This document shows positions 61,960 to 64,000 of a DNA stretch of 64,000 bases, in pieces. This DNA is from Lachnospira pectinoschiza. GTDB taxonomy: Bacteria > Bacillota > Clostridia > Lachnospirales > Lachnospiraceae. A model generated the notes under the pieces. That model saw nothing but the letters and a program-made list of their open reading frames with translations, was not told where the DNA came from and did no database searches. Within the stretch, counting starts at the first letter, position 1; each line of letters opens with the position of its first letter. Location: positions 757,715 through 821,714 of the forward strand of contig NZ_FNHZ01000001.1 in NCBI RefSeq assembly GCF_900103815.1, written 5' to 3'. Position numbers and translations under genes: made by a program.

Positions 61960-63774
61960 ATGAATTTAAAAGCTTTTTTAAAAGATAATCGATTAATGAT
62001 AGATGGCGCTTTTGGTACATATTATAACAATCTTTTTGATACTAATGAATTACCAGAATTTGCCAATATAACTAATAAAGATAGGGTAATTAATATCCAT
62101 AAGGAATATATAGAGGCTGGTGCTAAGCTTATTAGAACTAACACCTTTGCATGTAATAGCATAAGCCTTGATACAAGTATAGATAGGGTTAAGGACTATA
62201 TAAGAGCTGCTATTTCTAATGCTAGAACAGCTATTAAATTAGCGATGCAAGAAGCCAATAAGGAAGATGAGCTTAGCGATAGCGATACATTTTTAGCAGC
62301 ATCCATAGGGCCTATCCCATTTAGTGACTTAATGGATAGAGAGATGCTTACAAAGGAGTATCTTGAGATAGTTTCTGCCTTTATTGAAGAAGGGGTTGAA
62401 ATCTTTGATTTTGAGACCTTTGATAGCCTAGATTACATAATGGAGGCTATTAAGCTTGCTAGTAAACAGGGTGAGGTTTTAGTAAGTTTTTCCGTTAATC
62501 AGTATGGATATAGTAATGCTGGCCTTTCTGCAAGACATTTATTAGAGGATGCCAACAACTGCGACGAGATCTTTGCAACAGGCTTTAATTGCGGGGTTGG
62601 ACCTAGTCACATGGAGGCAATTATAAAGAAGCTTAGCTATATGATAACTAAGCCACTTATGGCAGTTCCTAATGTGGGTTATCCTTCTAATGTCAGCGGT
62701 AGAATGGTTTTCCTTAATCAGAACGTGGATTATTTTAAAGAAAGAATTGATAACTTACTTGACTGTGGCGTTGATATTATTGGAGGCTGTTGTGGTACTA
62801 ATCCAAAGCATATCAAGGCTATAGCTAAGAACTTCGATTTTAAGGGAAAAGTTCGTAATATTGACAATGAAGTAAAGGAGACAAGAAAAGAAGCAATTAC
62901 TGATGCAGCCTTTTATAATAAGCCTAATCAGGCTAGTGGTAAGCTAATTGCTGTGGAGCTTGCACCTCCTCTAAATGGAGATGATGAGAAGCTTATTTCT
63001 TCGGCTCTTTATTTAAAGAATAAGGGTGTGGATGTGCTTACATTTCCTGATTCACCTTCAGGTAGAACAAGAGCAGATTCCATTCTTGTGGCTAATAAAG
63101 TAAATATCGAGACAGGAATGTGCGTTATGCCACACATTTGCTGTAGAGATAAGAATGCAATTGCTATTAGATCTCAGTTACTTGGAGCTTATGTTAATGA
63201 CATTAAGAATTTCCTTGTAATTACAGGAGATCCCATTCCATCAATTGTTCGTTCAAGCGTAAAGTCAGTATTTAACTTTGATTCTGTGGGTCTTATGAAT
63301 ATCATTAAGGATATGAATTACGACCAGTTTAATCAAAGTCAGATGGTCTTTGGCGGTGCTATTAATCAGGGCAGAAGTAATTTTAAGGTAGAGCTAAATC
63401 GCGTCCTTAAAAAGCTTGAGGCCGGCGCTACATTTTTCTTTACACAACCAATATTTAGTAAAGAGGATATTGATAGGCTAAGGACTATAAAAGAGGCTGT
63501 GGGAGATAGGGCAAAGATATTAGCGGGGATTATGCCTTTAGTAAGCCTTAAGAATGCTAGCTTTATGAAAAATGAAATGGCAGGAATTAACGTTACTGAT
63601 GAAATTCTTTCCATGTATCGAGAGGACATGACAAAGGAAGAGGGAGAAGAGGTTGGTATTAAGGTGGCAAAGTCTGTTATAAGTCAGACTAAGGACTTTA
63701 TTGACGGCTATTATTTTTCATTTCCTTTTAATAGAGTTTATCTTTTGGATAGAATTGTTAGTGATAAGCTTTGA
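61960..63774 (+). CDS. Bifunctional homocysteine S-methyltransferase / 5,10-methylenetetrahydrofolate reductase
   Basis: A 604-residue fusion like B. subtilis YitJ. Residues 1-~300 are the homocysteine methyltransferase barrel with zinc Cys in 'GFNCGVGPSHM' and 'DIIGGCCGTNPKHIKAI'. Residues ~325-604 are a flavin MTHFR ('LIAVELAPPLNGDDEKL', 'HICCRDKN', 'FLVITGDPI', 'FFFTQPIFSKEDIDRL'). It links folate reduction to methionine synthesis. The 61.67-61.96 kb leader is AT-rich and contains no SAM riboswitch motif that I can see. Confidence 0.95.
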   Translation: MNLKAFLKDNRLMIDGAFGTYYNNLFDTNELPEFANITNKDRVINIHKEYIEAGAKLIRTNTFACNSISLDTSIDRVKDYIRAAISNARTAIKLAMQEANKEDELSDSDTFLAASIGPIPFSDLMDREMLTKEYLEIVSAFIEEGVEIFDFETFDSLDYIMEAIKLASKQGEVLVSFSVNQYGYSNAGLSARHLLEDANNCDEIFATGFNCGVGPSHMEAIIKKLSYMITKPLMAVPNVGYPSNVSGRMVFLNQNVDYFKERIDNLLDCGVDIIGGCCGTNPKHIKAIAKNFDFKGKVRNIDNEVKETRKEAITDAAFYNKPNQASGKLIAVELAPPLNGDDEKLISSALYLKNKGVDVLTFPDSPSGRTRADSILVANKVNIETGMCVMPHICCRDKNAIAIRSQLLGAYVNDIKNFLVITGDPIPSIVRSSVKSVFNFDSVGLMNIIKDMNYDQFNQSQMVFGGAINQGRSNFKVELNRVLKKLEAGATFFFTQPIFSKEDIDRLRTIKEAVGDRAKILAGIMPLVSLKNASFMKNEMAGINVTDEILSMYREDMTKEEGEEVGIKVAKSVISQTKDFIDGYYFSFPFNRVYLLDRIVSDKL

Positions 63775-63878
63775 CTTTTGATAAAAAGCGACGTAATTGA
63801 CACATTTTCGGGACTTTATTTATATTTAAGAAAATGTAACAAAGCCAGTATTTACGGGGCTTTGCGCCCTTTGTGCAA

Positions 63879-63907
63879 TTGACTATTAATAGTATATATG
63901 TTATAAT
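63879..63907 (+). promoter_or_regulatory. Consensus sigma-A promoter reading out of the window
   Basis: TTGACT, 17 bases, TATAAT. The ~85 bases after it contain only an AATTCTTT...AAAGAATT hairpin (near 63950). The gene it drives lies beyond 64000. Between 63775 and 63878 I see only an AAAGCC/GGGCTTT hairpin. Confidence 0.8.
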
Positions 63908-64000
63908 TAGGCAAATGTGAATCGGATTGATATCTACATTACGATTTAGAATTCTTTCTCCCAAAAGAATTTTAAAAGACAGTTTTAATACCCGGTTAGA

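Overview
The window is a 64 kb chromosomal segment of a low-GC Firmicute, most likely a member of the Lachnospiraceae (Clostridia). The evidence is the AT-rich sequence, strong AGGAGG-type ribosome binding sites, T-box leaders on trp and valS, a CIRCE operator on htpG, and several proteins that look like families concentrated in Lachnospiraceae (DUF5716/DUF5717-like, DUF5721-like, DUF6465-like; these names are from memory of the families, not from a search). There is no prophage, transposase, CRISPR array or integrated element. The accessory content is three families of multi-hairpin intergenic repeats, a few small-RNA or peptide loci, and lineage-specific operons.

Layout. 1-757: C-terminal part of RarA. 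800-8077: four tightly packed genes of unknown role (large helical-repeat protein, actin/Hsp70-like protein, TPR-like protein, membrane coiled-coil protein). 8.1-13.3 kb: pheST, queA and a PilZ protein. 13.4-13.7 kb: RNase P RNA. 13.8-16.5 kb (minus): pyrI, pyrB and a lactonase-family beta-propeller. 16.7-20.3 kb: nrdR, yqeG, a fused aroE-aroK, aroQ and efp. 20.4-23.3 kb (minus): lepB and htpG, the latter with a perfect CIRCE element.

23.5-26.3 kb is the most interesting stretch. A LytTR response regulator and an AgrC-like GHKL sensor kinase are followed by two nearly identical AgrA-like direct-repeat operators. Each operator sits one base upstream of a sigma-A promoter. The first promoter precedes a 19-codon ORF for an amphipathic peptide inside a structured, terminated RNA. 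The second precedes a second structured RNA of about 180 nt. The arrangement resembles staphylococcal agr/RNAIII, but AgrB and AgrD are absent.

26.3-36 kb: DUF5721-like protein, PflX-like radical SAM protein, tRNA-Thr(CGT), an NrnA-like DHH phosphoesterase, a GPH-type sugar symporter, a GH13 debranching-enzyme homologue that has lost all three catalytic residues, a TPR protein, a HAD phosphatase, a small membrane protein and a YwlG-type protein. 36.2-42.1 kb: a T-box controlled trpEGCFBA operon without trpD. 42.3-46 kb: HPr-like protein, DUF6465-like protein, a CarD-type regulator, a MATE transporter and a GNAT enzyme. 46.1-49.3 kb: thiS-thiG-thiH-thiE behind a terminator-embedded leader resembling the HMP-PP (thiS-motif) riboswitch. 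49.4-64 kb: a chemoreceptor, an Ldh-family oxidoreductase, a membrane SGNH hydrolase, T-box controlled valS, a PAS protein with nadE, a SurA-like membrane protein, a HAD phosphatase, MscL with a zinc ribbon, and a fused homocysteine methyltransferase/MTHFR. A promoter at the right edge reads out of the window.

Most genes are housekeeping: translation (pheST, valS, efp, queA, rnpB), shikimate-to-tryptophan synthesis, pyrimidine, thiamine, NAD and one-carbon metabolism. All coordinates and motifs were read by eye. Family names come from recognised motifs, and no database search was possible.
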